Assembly (NCBI RefSeq): GCF_016863335.1
Contig: NZ_BOOR01000051.1
Location: forward strand, 1 to 64,000
Source of the DNA: Planotetraspora thailandica
Lineage (GTDB): Bacteria > Actinomycetota > Actinomycetes > Streptosporangiales > Streptosporangiaceae
Length of the DNA stretch: 64,000 bases
Reading direction: 5' to 3'
Part shown: positions 32,517 through 41,953 of the stretch, piece by piece
How the letters are laid out: each line of letters opens with the position of its first letter
How positions within the stretch are numbered: the first letter of the stretch is position 1
Program-made: the position numbers and the translations under genes
The notes under the pieces: model-generated
Database searches by the model: none
What the model was told of the DNA's origin: nothing
Seen by the model: only the letters and a program-made list of their open reading frames with translations

Positions 32517-34487
32517 CTACGACCTCAGGGCCACCCGCACCCGGGCCGACCGGACGGCGGCCGACAACGTCGTGATGTCGTAGGCGCCGTGGTGCCGCCG
32601 CCCGTTGATGAAGAACGTCGGAGTACCCGACACGCCGCTCAAGTCGGCCGAGTCCGTGTCTTCGGCGATCCGGTCGGCCCCCACGTGCTCCTTCAGATCC
32701 CGGCGGAAGCGTTCGAGGTCCAGGCCGATCTCCTCGGCGTAGGACAGAATCTGGTTCACCTTCAGGTCGCCCTGGTGCGCGAGAAGCAGGTCGTGCATCT
32801 CCCAGAAGGATCCCTGCTCGGCCGCCGCCTCCGCGGCCTCGGCGGCGAGCTGGGCTGACGGGTGCACGTCGCGCAGCGGGAGGTGCCGCCACACGTAGCG
32901 CAGGTCGCCGAAGTCGGCCAGGAGTTCGCGGACGACCGGCTCGGCGAGGCCGCAGTAGGGGCATTCGAAGTCGCCGTATTCCACGAGCGTCACCGGGGCG
33001 TCCTCGGGGCCGCGCATGTGGTCGCGATCGGGATCGACGGGAGCAACGAGGTCGACGATGCTCTCCGCCGTCCCGAGCAGCACCCGCGCCCGCGTCTTGG
33101 GCCGCAGCAGAGCCGTGGCCCGCGAGACGATCCACGTGATGAGCGAGGCGCACAACGCGGCCGCGAGGATGCCGAACTTGGCCTCTTCGAGCTCGGCGCC
33201 GGTGAAGGCGAGCGTGGCGATCAGCAACGACACGGTGAACCCGATGCCGGCGATCGTGCCGACGCCCGCGACCGCCGCCCAGCCGACCGGCGGGCGCACC
33301 CGGCCGCGGCTGAGCCGCGTGACCAGCCAGGTTGAGCCGATGATGCCGATCGGCTTGCCCACCACATAGGCGATCAGGATGCCCAGCGTGATCGGTGAGG
33401 TGATGGCCCGCGAGAGGAACTCCCCGCTGAGCGGGATGCCCGCGTTCGACAGCGCGAACAACGGCACGATCACGTAGCTCGTCCACGGGTGGTAGAGCTG
33501 CTGGAGCCGGTGGTTCGGCGAAACCGCCTTGGCGACCCCGACGCTCGCCGAGCGGGCCAGCTCGGCGGTCGGCTGCTCGCGGAACGACCGGAACAGGTCG
33601 GTGGCCCGCTCCAGGTCGTCCCTCGCCGCCGGCGACGCGCCGGTCACCAGGCCCATGGCCAGGCCGATGACGACGGGCTCGACGCCCGACTCGAACAGGC
33701 CGACCCAGGCGGCCACGCCGAGCCCGGCGTAGACCAGGCCCTGCCGTACGGACCTGGACTTGAGCAGCAGCATCAGCGCGAAGATCACGGCGACGATCAG
33801 CAGCGGATACGGCGACACGTGCTCGCTGTAGAAGAACGCGATGACGCACAGCGCGATCAGGTCGTCGACGACGGTGACCGTCAGCATGTAGGTGTGCGCC
33901 CGGGAGGGCAAGCGGGAGGCGACCAGGGTGAGCATCCCCAGCGCGAAGGCGGTGTCGGTCGACATCGCGGCGCCCCAGCCGTGCACCGACGGCCCGCCGC
34001 CGTTGAACACCAGATAGATCGCGACGGGCACGACCATGCCGCCGATGCCGGCGAGGACCGGAAGCACGAGCCTGCGCCGGTCGCGCAGTTCCCCCATGTC
34101 GAACTCGCGGCGGGCCTCCAGGCCGACCACGAAGAAGAAGAACGTCATCAGACCGGTGTTGATCCAGTGGCGCAGGTCCTGGGAGACGCCCACGTCGCCG
34201 AGCCGTACCGACAGCGGGGCACCCCACACCGCCTCATAGGACCTGAGATCGATGTTGGCCCACGCCAGCGCCGCGATCGTGGCGGTCAGGAGGATGGCGG
34301 CGCTGCCCGTCTCGGTGCGCAGGAACTCCCGCAGCGGCGTCTCGAGACGCTGCTTCCACGCGGTGCTGCCGGAGAACGATGTCTCTCGCGGTTCGGTCAC
34401 CTTTCCTGAGACATCTGTCGTCGGCGCCACATTCCCGGACCTGTTTCTCATTTCAGGAATTATTCGGCACAGATGGCTCGAGGACAT
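32517..34487 (-). CDS. NhaA-type Na+/H+ antiporter fused to DsbA-like domain
   Basis: 656 residues. Residues ~45-440 are Nha[25 protein letters not shown], and the paired aspartates D198-D199 in [11 protein letters not shown], which bind Na+ and protons. Residues ~480-650 are a DsbA-like thioredoxin with [13 protein letters not shown] (CPYC, ~509-512) and the cis-proline loop [12 protein letters not shown]. Known actinobacterial NhaA proteins share this fusion, so redox may tune or mature the antiporter. The start is uncertain: ATG 34487 and ATG 34451 both lack a ribosome site. Divergent from an ATPase-domain regulator gene. Confidence 0.9.
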   Translation of the reverse strand: MSSSHLCRIIPEMRNRSGNVAPTTDVSGKVTEPRETSFSGSTAWKQRLETPLREFLRTETGSAAILLTATIAALAWANIDLRSYEAVWGAPLSVRLGDVGVSQDLRHWINTGLMTFFFFVVGLEARREFDMGELRDRRRLVLPVLAGIGGMVVPVAIYLVFNGGGPSVHGWGAAMSTDTAFALGMLTLVASRLPSRAHTYMLTVTVVDDLIALCVIAFFYSEHVSPYPLLIVAVIFALMLLLKSRSVRQGLVYAGLGVAAWVGLFESGVEPVVIGLAMGLVTGASPAARDDLERATDLFRSFREQPTAELARSASVGVAKAVSPNHRLQQLYHPWTSYVIVPLFALSNAGIPLSGEFLSRAITSPITLGILIAYVVGKPIGIIGSTWLVTRLSRGRVRPPVGWAAVAGVGTIAGIGFTVSLLIATLAFTGAELEEAKFGILAAALCASLITWIVSRATALLRPKTRARVLLGTAESIVDLVAPVDPDRDHMRGPEDAPVTLVEYGDFECPYCGLAEPVVRELLADFGDLRYVWRHLPLRDVHPSAQLAAEAAEAAAEQGSFWEMHDLLLAHQGDLKVNQILSYAEEIGLDLERFRRDLKEHVGADRIAEDTDSADLSGVSGTPTFFINGRRHHGAYDITTLSAAVRSARVRVALRS

Positions 34488-34575
34488 TCCACGCAGGCAA
34501 CCACACTCATACCTTCCTGTGACATCTCCCTCCGATTCGGGGGCGTCCTATCGGTGGGACGACAGAGGAGGTTCG

Positions 34576-35346
34576 ATGGAGATCTCGGGGGACGGGGCGG
34601 GCAACCGCGTGGCCCGGCTCGCCGGCGCGCGCGAGCAGGTGCGGCACGCGCGCAGACTGGTGTCGGCCGTGCTGGGCCGCGATCACCCACGACACGACGA
34701 CTGCGTACTGCTGGCCAGCGAGATCGTCACCAACGCGGTCGTGCATTCCCGGTCGGGCCAGGGCGGCACGTTCGTCATCACCGTCTCCCGCCTGCCCGAC
34801 AGGGTGCGGATCACGGTCAAGGACGACGGGTCGGCCGGGCCGCCGTGCGCGGGCCACGCGGTCCCCGACGGCACCGGCGGGCGCGGCATCCCGCTGCTCG
34901 ACGCCCTGTCGGACCGGTGGGGCCTGGTCAGGGAGGACGGCAGGAACGACGTCTGGTTCGAGATCTACGGCGAGGCCGCCCCCGGGCCCTCAGGAGCCGA
35001 TGACGGCGACGCGGGCCGCGCAGATCTGAACCACCTCGAAGCCGTGGCCGGCCACGGTGAACTTGTCACCCACCTTGACGTTCACCGTTCCCGGTTCGCC
35101 CGCCGCGCCGCCGAGCAGCGTCAGCGTGGCCTGCTGTCCGGTGACCGAGTTGATCGCGGCACGGGCGCCCTCAGGCAGGGGGTAGGTGCCGCCCTGGAGG
35201 ATGTGGACCGCACCGGAGCGGTCCGTCCCGGCGCAGCCCTCGGCCTGCTCCCCTCCGCCCTGGCAGGCCGCGGCCGACGACGAGAGCGCGAGCAGGGCCG
35301 AGGCCAGGACGGCTCTCCTCATGACAGGGCCTCCAGGTCCGCGTAG
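34576..35346 (+). CDS. anti-sigma-factor-type ATP-binding protein with antisense-overlapping tail
   Basis: GAGGAGG five bases before ATG 34576. Residues ~12-135 are an RsbW/SpoIIAB-like HATPase_c domain: ASEIVTNAVVHS (N-box), VKDDGSAGPP (G1) and GGRGIPLLDALSDRWG (G2). Such proteins bind and inhibit sigma factors or act in regulatory cascades. Relatives stop about residue 135; here the frame runs on to 256 codons. All 110 codons of the lipoprotein gene on the other strand lie inside that extension. The tail has a shadow-like composition and is probably not functional. Confidence 0.72.
   Translation: MEISGDGAGNRVARLAGAREQVRHARRLVSAVLGRDHPRHDDCVLLASEIVTNAVVHSRSGQGGTFVITVSRLPDRVRITVKDDGSAGPPCAGHAVPDGTGGRGIPLLDALSDRWGLVREDGRNDVWFEIYGEAAPGPSGADDGDAGRADLNHLEAVAGHGELVTHLDVHRSRFARRAAEQRQRGLLSGDRVDRGTGALRQGVGAALEDVDRTGAVRPGAALGLLPSALAGRGRRREREQGRGQDGSPHDRASRSA
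34990..35322 (-). CDS. small lipoprotein
   Basis: 110 residues. GGAGG lies seven bases before the ATG and the N-terminus is a clear lipoprotein signal (LASALLALSSSAAACQGGG, lipidated Cys20). The mature part is beta-rich (NVKVGDKFTVAGHGFEVVQI) and contains one further cysteine pair candidate. No family recognised; it probably sits on the outer face of the membrane. Real gene signals here argue that the long tail read on the opposite strand is the artefact. Confidence 0.72.
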   Translation of the reverse strand: MRRAVLASALLALSSSAAACQGGGEQAEGCAGTDRSGAVHILQGGTYPLPEGARAAINSVTGQQATLTLLGGAAGEPGTVNVKVGDKFTVAGHGFEVVQICAARVAVIGS

Positions 35347-35497
35347 CCCGGGCCGCCGGCCTCGATCAGTGCCGTAGACGGCCCTTGCCGCACGCTGATC
35401 GCGGCTTTCCTCCGGATCCTGGTGGATCATGACCATCACACTACCGACGATCACCGCCGATGATGCGAAAAATGCCCCACGCGGTAGAGCCCGCCAC

Positions 35498-35512
35498 TTG
35501 GTGGTACACCAA
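35498..35512. promoter_or_regulatory. 15-bp palindrome upstream of sulfotransferase
   Basis: TTGGTG-GTA-CACCAA is a perfect palindrome 69 bases before the ATG, placed to be an operator. Eighteen bases on, at 35530-35539, is AGGAGGTGAT, a full complement of the 16S rRNA tail, with no start codon at normal distance. Confidence 0.45.
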
Positions 35513-35580
35513 CTCCGAACAACACTTAGCAGGAGGTGATATTTCCAACTATTTTTGTAGGGAAGATGGAGGATTGCGAC

Positions 35581-36555
35581 ATGGCCCTTCCTGACTTCCT
35601 GGTGATCGGGGTACCGAAGGCCGGGACGACCGCCCTGCACACCGCGCTGGCCCGTCATCCGGCGCTGCACATGTCGGCCGTCAAGGAGCCCAAGTTCTTC
35701 CTGACCGACGGGCCGCCGCCGGCGAGAGGCGGCCCCGGCGACGCGGAGACCTACCGCGAGCACGTATGGCGACGGGCCGACTATGAGGCGCTGTTCGCCG
35801 GTGCGCCACCAGGGGCGCTCCGGGGCGAATCCACCCCGTTCTACCTCTACGACCTGGTCGCTCAGCGGCGGATCAGGGACGCGATACCGGACGCCCGACT
35901 GATCGTCACCCTGCGCGATCCCGTCGAGCGCGCCCACTCCAACTGGACCCACCTCTGGTCGGCAGGGCTGGAGCCGATCGGCGACATCGTCGAGGCCTGC
36001 GCCCGGGAGCGGGAGCGGATCGCCGCGGGCTGGGCGCCGTTCTGGCACTACGTCTCACTCGGCAGGTACGGCGAGCAGCTCGGGCACCTGTTCAGCCTGT
36101 TCCCGCGCGAGCAGGTGCTGCTTTTCCGCTACCGCGACCTGGTCGATCGCCCGGCCGACACCCTCGACCGCATCTGCGTTTTCCTCGGCGTCGAACCGGG
36201 GCTGGTCGACGAGGTGCCCCGCGAGAACGTCACGGCGCACCCTCCGGAAACGCGCCGCCACGAGCTGCTCTCCCAGCTCGTACGGCTCGGCGACCGGTTC
36301 CTGGGGCAACGGCTCACGGCCCCCCTGGAGACGCTCCTGCAGCGGAACGGGCAGGCGCGGCAACCGCTCACATGGGCCCAGCGGCAGGAGTTGCTGTCCT
36401 ATTTCGCCGCCGACATCGCCCTTCTCCAGGAGGTCACCGGGGACGACTTCAGCGACTGGTTGCGCCCGCGCGAGCGGTCGGGCGGCCTCGTGGGCACCCG
36501 GCCGTCGGGCCAGCGGCAGGCGCGCAACGGCCGGCCCAAGGGGAGGCCGGCCTAG
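35581..36555 (+). CDS. PAPS-dependent sulfotransferase
   Basis: 324 residues. ATG 35581 has GGAGG eight bases upstream and puts the 5'-phosphosulfate loop VPKAGTTAL at residues 11-19, as in family members. The 3'-phosphate motif is LRDPVERAHSNW (~105). It transfers sulfate from PAPS to a hydroxyl or amine acceptor, unknown here (carbohydrate and lipid sulfotransferases look alike). The C-terminal 40 residues are basic. It is convergent with a beta-propeller glycosidase gene. Confidence 0.88.
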   Translation: MALPDFLVIGVPKAGTTALHTALARHPALHMSAVKEPKFFLTDGPPPARGGPGDAETYREHVWRRADYEALFAGAPPGALRGESTPFYLYDLVAQRRIRDAIPDARLIVTLRDPVERAHSNWTHLWSAGLEPIGDIVEACARERERIAAGWAPFWHYVSLGRYGEQLGHLFSLFPREQVLLFRYRDLVDRPADTLDRICVFLGVEPGLVDEVPRENVTAHPPETRRHELLSQLVRLGDRFLGQRLTAPLETLLQRNGQARQPLTWAQRQELLSYFAADIALLQEVTGDDFSDWLRPRERSGGLVGTRPSGQRQARNGRPKGRPA

Positions 36556-36568
36556 GCGGGCCGCGGGA

Positions 36569-37444
36569 TCAGCGCAGCTCGGTCCGCAACTCGTGGGCGC
36601 CGTCCTCACGGGTCAGTTCGTAGTAGAGCCGGTGGCCGCCCTGCACGGGCACGACGCTCAGATAGCGCAGGCCTCCGCCGGCGTACTCCGACTGCGCCGC
36701 AGGGCCGGTGCCCGTCGCGGTCAGCGTGGAGGGGTCCGGGCCGATGGCGACGCCGGTCCGCTCCTCGTAGTTCTCCTCGGCCGAGGCCCGGCCGTCGTAG
36801 TAGGCGATGACCGTCTCGCCGGTGAAGGTGACCTCGCTGACGCGGACCCCGCGGGAGTCCCAGAAGCCGGGCCGCCGGTCGAGTGCCGTGCCCTGCCAGG
36901 CCCAGTCGAGCCCGTCCGTGCTGGTGGCGTAGTCGGTGACCATCTGGTCGGCCTCCTGCGCGTCCTCCAGCGGGTGGCAGGACGCCCACAGGTGCCACAG
37001 GCCCTCGTGGTGCACGATGACGGGGTCCTTGACCCCTGTCTTGAGGTCTCCGGGGAGGACCACCTTGGCGACGGCGGGGTCGAACTCGGCGGGGTCCGCC
37101 GCCTCGAGGACCTCCACCCGCCAGTGCTTGGTGCCGTAGGTGGCGCAGCTCAGATAGAGGCGCCACATGCCCTCGGGCGTCAGCACGAGCGTGGGCCGCT
37201 CCAGGGATTCGGTGTTCATCTGCTCCTTGGTGATCGTGAGCAGGGTCTCGAAACGCACGCCGTCGGCCGATCTGGCCACCTCGATCGCATATCCGCGACC
37301 GGCGCCGATGGGCCGCCGGAGCCGGTAGGCGAGGTAGATCCATCCGTCCTTGCTGACGGCACTGGGTGCGCCGGCCCAGAATCCGGGCCCGTCCCCCGGC
37401 GGGGGCACCGCGACGACTGACCGCTCCGGCTTCGGTATGAACAC
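36569..37444 (-). CDS. five-bladed beta-propeller glycosidase-like protein
   Basis: 291 residues from GTG 37444, which has GGAGAG five bases upstream. Without signal peptide. Repeated propeller strands such as GWIYLAYRLR, MWRLYLSCATYG, GLWHLWASCHPL and VIAYYDGRASAEENYEERTG and acidic residues at blade centres place it near the GH43/GH32/GH130 fold group. Candidate catalytic acids are in KDPVIV and YYDGRA. Specific sugar unknown. It may cleave or phosphorolyse an intracellular oligosaccharide. Confidence 0.7.
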   Translation of the reverse strand: MFIPKPERSVVAVPPPGDGPGFWAGAPSAVSKDGWIYLAYRLRRPIGAGRGYAIEVARSADGVRFETLLTITKEQMNTESLERPTLVLTPEGMWRLYLSCATYGTKHWRVEVLEAADPAEFDPAVAKVVLPGDLKTGVKDPVIVHHEGLWHLWASCHPLEDAQEADQMVTDYATSTDGLDWAWQGTALDRRPGFWDSRGVRVSEVTFTGETVIAYYDGRASAEENYEERTGVAIGPDPSTLTATGTGPAAQSEYAGGGLRYLSVVPVQGGHRLYYELTREDGAHELRTELR

Positions 37445-37695
37445 TCGATCTCTCCGTTGACTCACATGTTTGACTGATTCACGTGATGACCATGGTCAGC
37501 CCGGCCTCGGGCATCCCTCCTCTTAACAGAGGAACAAGGCGACTGCCAAGCATTTCCCGGCACCGACTGCCATCTCTATAGAAAACCTGTCGGATTAGCC
37601 GGGTTTTGTCATGATAGGCGACCCATGCAAACCGTGACTCGGGATCAGCCCTCCCGCTTCCACCGCGACCCGTCCGCCAGGTATATGACTGGAGC
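37445..37695. other. 251-bp intergenic region
   Basis: Divergent promoter region of the glycosidase and gnd genes. Only short palindromes (CACGTG at 37482; CCTCTT/AGAGG pair near 37520) are visible; no RNA gene or reading frame. Confidence 0.5.
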
Positions 37696-39132
37696 ATGGA
37701 AAAGGCAGACATCGGAGTGACCGGACTCGCCACGATGGGGCGCAATCTGGCCAGGAACTTCGCTCATCACGGATACGTGGTCGCGGTGCACAACCGCACC
37801 GAGGAGCGCACCAGGCAGCTCATGGACGACCACGCCGGCGAGGGCGCCTTCCTCCCCTCAGGGTCGGTCGAGGAGTTCGTCGCCTCCCTCAACCGGCCGC
37901 GTAAGGCGATCATCATGGTGAAGGCGGGAGCGCCCACCGACGCGGTGATCGAGGAGCTGGCCGCCTACATGGAGCCGGGCGACATGATCATCGACGGCGG
38001 CAACGCCAACTACGAGGACACCCGCCGCCGCGAGGCGGCGCTGAAGGAGCGCGGCCTGCACTTCGTGGGCACGGGGATCTCCGGCGGCGAGGAGGGCGCG
38101 CTCAACGGGCCGAGCATCATGCCCGGCGGCGCGGCCGAGGCCTACAAGACGCTCGGGCCGCTGCTGGAGGACATCGCCGCCAAGGTCGACGGCACCCCGT
38201 GCTGCGTGCACGTGGGCCCCGACGGCGCGGGCCACTTCGTGAAGATGGTCCACAACGGCATCGAGTACTCCGACATGCAGCTCATCGCGGAGTCCTACGA
38301 CCTGCTGCGGCAGGCCCTCGGGCTCAGCCCGGCCGAGCTCGCCGAGATCTTCCGCGAGTGGAACCGGGGCGAACTGGAGTCGTACCTCATCGAGATCACC
38401 GCCGAGGTGCTCGGCCACGTCGACGCGGCGACCGGCAGGCCGTTCGTGGATGTCGTGGTGGACCAGGCCGAGCAGAAGGGCACCGGCCGCTGGACGGTGC
38501 AGAGCGCCCTCGACCTGGGCGTCCCGGTGACCGGCATCGCCGAGGCTGTGTTCTCGCGCGCCCTGTCGGGCCACCCCGACCAGCGGGCCGCGGCACGCGG
38601 GCTCGCCGGGCCGGACGCGACGGCCAAGCCGGAGGCCGGCGTACACGCCGACCTGGTGGAGGACGTGCGGCGGGCGCTCTACGCATCGAAGATCGTCGCC
38701 TACGCCCAGGGCTTCGACCAGATGGCCGAGGCCAGCAAGGAGTACGGCTGGGACATCGATCTCGGCGCGATGGCCACGATCTGGCGCGGCGGGTGCATCA
38801 TCAGGGCGCGCTTCCTCGACCGGATCCGCGCGGCCTACGACGCCGACCGGAAGCTGCCGACACTGCTGGTCGACCCCACGTTCGCGAGCGCGCTGTCGGA
38901 GGCGCAGGACGCCTGGCGCCGCGTGGTCGCCACGGCGGCGACGATCGGCGTGCCGACGCCGGGCTTCTCGTCCGCGCTCGCCTACTACGACGGCCTGCGC
39001 AGGGACCGCCTGCCCGCGGCGCTGGTGCAGGGCCTGCGGGACTTCTTCGGCGCCCACACCTACCGGCGGGTCGACCGGGAGGGCTCGTTCCACACGGACT
39101 GGTCGGCCGACCGCACGGAGCACTCCGCGTGA
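37696..39132 (+). CDS. gnd: 6-phosphogluconate dehydrogenase, NADP+-dependent, decarboxylating
   Basis: 478 residues, the long tetradecameric-type length. It oxidises 6-phosphogluconate to ribulose 5-phosphate and CO2, giving NADPH in the pentose phosphate pathway. Motifs: GLATMGRNLARNFA (dinucleotide fold), HNRTEERT (NADP+ 2'-phosphate Arg), IDGGNANYEDTRRR, GTGISGGEEGALNGPSIMPGG and FVKMVHNGIEYSDMQLIAE with the catalytic lysine. The C-terminal tail FFGAHTYRRVDREGSFHTDW is the family hallmark. It stands alone and is followed by a strong hairpin. Confidence 0.95.
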   Translation: MEKADIGVTGLATMGRNLARNFAHHGYVVAVHNRTEERTRQLMDDHAGEGAFLPSGSVEEFVASLNRPRKAIIMVKAGAPTDAVIEELAAYMEPGDMIIDGGNANYEDTRRREAALKERGLHFVGTGISGGEEGALNGPSIMPGGAAEAYKTLGPLLEDIAAKVDGTPCCVHVGPDGAGHFVKMVHNGIEYSDMQLIAESYDLLRQALGLSPAELAEIFREWNRGELESYLIEITAEVLGHVDAATGRPFVDVVVDQAEQKGTGRWTVQSALDLGVPVTGIAEAVFSRALSGHPDQRAAARGLAGPDATAKPEAGVHADLVEDVRRALYASKIVAYAQGFDQMAEASKEYGWDIDLGAMATIWRGGCIIRARFLDRIRAAYDADRKLPTLLVDPTFASALSEAQDAWRRVVATAATIGVPTPGFSSALAYYDGLRRDRLPAALVQGLRDFFGAHTYRRVDREGSFHTDWSADRTEHSA

Positions 39133-39155
39133 CAGGCAGATGAAACGCAAGAAGA

Positions 39156-39198
39156 CGTGGTACGGCTCACGCCCGCGATGGGCGTGAGCCGTACACGT
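39156..39198. terminator. bidirectional terminator between gnd and MFS gene
   Basis: Perfect 14-base arms (39161-39174 and 39180-39193) with loop GCGAT; flanking ACGTG/CACGT extends the stem. It separates two convergent genes. Confidence 0.85.
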
Positions 39199-39227
39199 CT
39201 CCCGGAAGGTACGTGCTGAACAAGCCG

Positions 39228-40814
39228 TTACTCGACGGCGAGAGCGAGGGGCTGCTGCTCCTCACTCTGGGTGGAGTTGCCGCCCCGGAGCGGGATCTCC
39301 TTGATGAAGAAGGCGACGATCGGCACCAGCACGGCGAACACGACCGCCCAGCCGAAGACCGAGCTGATGGAGCCGGCAAGCGACTCCAGGAAGCCGGCCT
39401 TGATCTGCGGAGGCAGCTGGCCGAGCGCGGCCGTGCTCATCTGACCGCCACTCGCGCTGACCGCCGCGGCGGCCTCCGGGCCGATCTTCTCGGTGAGGCT
39501 CTTCGTCAGGTGCTCATTGAAGATCGCGCCGAAGAGCGAGATGCCGAACGAGCCGCCGATGGACCGGAAGAACGTCGAGGCGCTGCTGGCCACGCCGAGG
39601 TCCTTCTGCTCGACGCTGTTCTGCGCGATCAGCATGCTGGTCTGCATCAGGAAGCCCATGCCGAGGCCGAGCACGGCGATGAAGATGCCGGTCTGCAGGG
39701 TGGTGGTGTTGACGTCCTGCAGCGACAGCAGCCACATGCCGACCGCCATGATGACGCCGCCGATCACCGGGTAGACCTTGTACTTGCCGGTCTTGGTGAT
39801 CGCCCGGCCGACGAAGAGCGACACGACCATCATCGCGCCCATCATCGGCAGAAGGAGCAGGCCGGAGTTGGTCGCCGAGGCGCCCTGGACGGTCTGCTGG
39901 AACAGCGGCATGAAGCTGATCGCGCCGAACATCGCGAAGCCGAGCAGGAAGCCGACGACCGACACCAGCGAGAAGTTGCGGTTCTTGAACACGTGCAGCG
40001 GCATGATCGGCTCGGCGGCGCGCCGCTCGATCGGGATGAACAGCGCGAGCGCCACCACCGCGAGGACGATGAGGCCGATGATCTGCCAGGAACCCCAGGC
40101 GTAGCCGTGCGCCTGACCACCCCACGAGGTGATCAGCACGAGGGCGGTGATGCCGACGGTGAGGACGGCCGCGCCGAACCAGTCGATGCGGTGCTCGGTG
40201 CGCTTCCTCGGCAGGTGCAGCTTGGCGATCAGCCACAGGAGGGCGACGCCGCCCAGCGGCAGGTTGACGTAGAACGCCCAGCGCCAGTTCAGGTGGTCGG
40301 TGATGAAGCCGCCGACGAGCGGGCCCGCGATCATCGCGAGCGACATCATCGCAGCCATGATGCCCTGGTACTGACCGCGCTCGCGCGGCGGGACCAGGTC
40401 GCCGATGATCGCCATCACGTTGACCATGAGGCCGCCCGCGCCGAGACCCTGCAGCGCGCGGAACGCGATGAGCTCGGTCATGCCGTCGCCTGTGCCGCCG
40501 AAGAAGGCGGAGCCGGCCATGCCGCACAGGGCCGAGCCGATCAGGAACAGGATGATCGAACCGAGGAAGATGTTCTTGCGCCCGTAGAGGTCGCCGAGCT
40601 TGCCCCAGATCGGGGTCGATACCGTGGTGCCCAGGACGTATGCCGTGGTCACCCAGGTGAAGTATTCCAATCCGTTGAGCTCGGCCACGATCCTCGGCAT
40701 CGCGGTACCGACGATCATGTTGTCCAGCATCGCCAGCATGATCGCCAGCACGAGGCCGGGGAGTACGACCATTACTTCCTTGGACCGCGCCGGCGCGGCC
40801 GCGGTTTCCGTCAT
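39228..40814 (-). CDS. MFS drug exporter, DHA2 (EmrB/QacA) family
   Basis: 528 residues with 14 predicted membrane segments. Visible signatures are LDNMIVGTAMPRIVAEL (motif D1), GKLGDLYGRKNIFLG (motif A) and GLGAGGLMVN with GPLVGGFIT (motif C). It is a proton-driven exporter of the LfrA/MdtP type. It is divergent from a TetR regulator (105 bases apart) with a palindrome between them, the standard repressor-pump arrangement. Substrate unknown; it is a second DHA2 pump in this window, with different regulation from that at 18621. Confidence 0.9.
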   Translation of the reverse strand: MTETAAAPARSKEVMVVLPGLVLAIMLAMLDNMIVGTAMPRIVAELNGLEYFTWVTTAYVLGTTVSTPIWGKLGDLYGRKNIFLGSIILFLIGSALCGMAGSAFFGGTGDGMTELIAFRALQGLGAGGLMVNVMAIIGDLVPPRERGQYQGIMAAMMSLAMIAGPLVGGFITDHLNWRWAFYVNLPLGGVALLWLIAKLHLPRKRTEHRIDWFGAAVLTVGITALVLITSWGGQAHGYAWGSWQIIGLIVLAVVALALFIPIERRAAEPIMPLHVFKNRNFSLVSVVGFLLGFAMFGAISFMPLFQQTVQGASATNSGLLLLPMMGAMMVVSLFVGRAITKTGKYKVYPVIGGVIMAVGMWLLSLQDVNTTTLQTGIFIAVLGLGMGFLMQTSMLIAQNSVEQKDLGVASSASTFFRSIGGSFGISLFGAIFNEHLTKSLTEKIGPEAAAAVSASGGQMSTAALGQLPPQIKAGFLESLAGSISSVFGWAVVFAVLVPIVAFFIKEIPLRGGNSTQSEEQQPLALAVE

Positions 40815-40841
40815 CAGATGAGTGCCCCCTCGAGAGACTTA

Positions 40842-40857
40842 CTAGCCGACCGGCTAG
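40842..40857. promoter_or_regulatory. TetR operator candidate
   Basis: CTAGCCG-AC-CGGCTAG is a perfect palindrome (arms 7, spacer 2) between divergent pump and TetR genes. It overlaps where the pump's promoter should be. Confidence 0.6.
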
Positions 40858-40918
40858 CGCACGGACTAAGGTATTCTCCTTACTTGCCGGCCGTCAAGTT
40901 AAATAGGGGCAAACAGAC

Positions 40919-41479
40919 ATGGGTGCACAAACCAACACGCGTACCCGCATCCAGGATGTCGCCATCAAGCTCTTCACCGAACAGGGCTACGAGGCCACCT
41001 CCTTGCGGGAGATCGCCGAGGCTCTCGGGGTGACCAAGGCCGCGCTCTACTACCACTTCAAGACCAAAGAGGACATCGTCGCCAGCCTCTTCGAGGACCG
41101 GCTCGACTCCGTCCACGGGCTCGTCGCCTGGGCCAAGGAGCAGCCCCGCACTCCGGAGACCCGGCGGGAGATCATCAGGCGATACGCCGCGGACATGACC
41201 CGGCGCCGCCACCACGAGGTCATGCGGTTCATGGAGCGCAACCAGACCGCCCTCCGCGGGCACGGCAAGGCCGAGGAGATGCGCGAGAGCATGACCGATC
41301 TCCTCAGCGTGCTCTGCGATCCCGGCGACTCGACCGCCGTCCGGCTCAAGCGCTCGATGGCGATCTTCGCGTTGCACGCGACCTGGTTCGTCCTGGTCGA
41401 CGACACGCTGACCGACGAGCAGCGCATGGCGGCCGCCCTCGACGTCGCCCTGGAATTGATCGAGGCGCCCGCCGGTTGA
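40919..41479 (+). CDS. TetR-family repressor
   Basis: 186 residues. The N-terminal helix-turn-helix is standard: RIQDVAIKLFTEQGYEATSL, then EIAEALGVTKAALYYHFKTK. The all-helical ligand domain (55-186) varies, as in all TetR proteins. It is divergent from the DHA2 pump and presumably binds the palindrome between them; the pump's substrate would release it. Downstream the small deazaflavin-dependent oxidoreductase starts 34 bases after the stop and may share its transcript. Confidence 0.93.
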   Translation: MGAQTNTRTRIQDVAIKLFTEQGYEATSLREIAEALGVTKAALYYHFKTKEDIVASLFEDRLDSVHGLVAWAKEQPRTPETRREIIRRYAADMTRRRHHEVMRFMERNQTALRGHGKAEEMRESMTDLLSVLCDPGDSTAVRLKRSMAIFALHATWFVLVDDTLTDEQRMAAALDVALELIEAPAG

Positions 41480-41513
41480 CCACTCTCATAAGCAGAGGGA
41501 AAGGTGAACGGGC

Positions 41514-41912
41514 ATGTTCGGCAAGGAGCACCTCGAGCGTTATCTCGCGACCGACGGCGAGGAAGGGTACGAATGGCGGGGCACCACGATCGCGATCCTC
41601 ACCACGACCGGCCGCAAGTCGGGTGAGAAGCGCAGCACCCCGCTGATCTACCAGGAGTACGGCGACGCCTATCTGCTCGTCGCCTCCCAGGGCGGCGCCG
41701 ACGACCACCCCCTTTGGTACAAGAACCTCGTGGCCGATCCCGAGGTCGAGCTCCAGATCAAGGGCGACCGGTTCAAGGCGAGGGCCCGCACCGCCACCCC
41801 CGAGGAGCGGCCCGGCATGTGGCAGACGATGACCGCCGTCTGGCCCGACTACGACGTCTACACGACCCGGACCTCCCGTGTGATCCCGGTGGTCGTGCTC
41901 GAGCGCGTCTGA
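41514..41912 (+). CDS. nitroreductase-like, deazaflavin (F420)-dependent protein, Ddn family
   Basis: 132 residues, a split-barrel F420H2-dependent reductase. Family motifs are TTTGRKSGEKRSTPLIY, YLLVASQGGADDHPLWYKNL and VELQIKGDRFKARARTA. It resembles Mycobacterium Ddn and F420-dependent quinone reductases, which reduce quinones or nitro compounds. AGGGAAAGG lies upstream of the ATG. Location behind the TetR gene suggests detoxification together with the exporter. Confidence 0.9.
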   Translation: MFGKEHLERYLATDGEEGYEWRGTTIAILTTTGRKSGEKRSTPLIYQEYGDAYLLVASQGGADDHPLWYKNLVADPEVELQIKGDRFKARARTATPEERPGMWQTMTAVWPDYDVYTTRTSRVIPVVVLERV

Positions 41913-41953
41913 CGATTCGCCCGGGCCGGCGCCTGCCGGCCCGGGCCGCCCGC

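Noticed and set aside
31189-34227. Very long open frames antisense to real genes (for example opposite nhaA, the helicase, TRAP permease, MFS genes)
   Set aside because: In high-GC DNA the opposite strand of a real gene often lacks stops. These frames have no start signals and show low-complexity Arg/Gly/Ala/His composition.
34990-35346. C-terminal ~120 residues of the anti-sigma-type protein as a real domain
   Set aside because: They are the antisense reading of a lipoprotein gene with good start signals and have a shadow-like composition.
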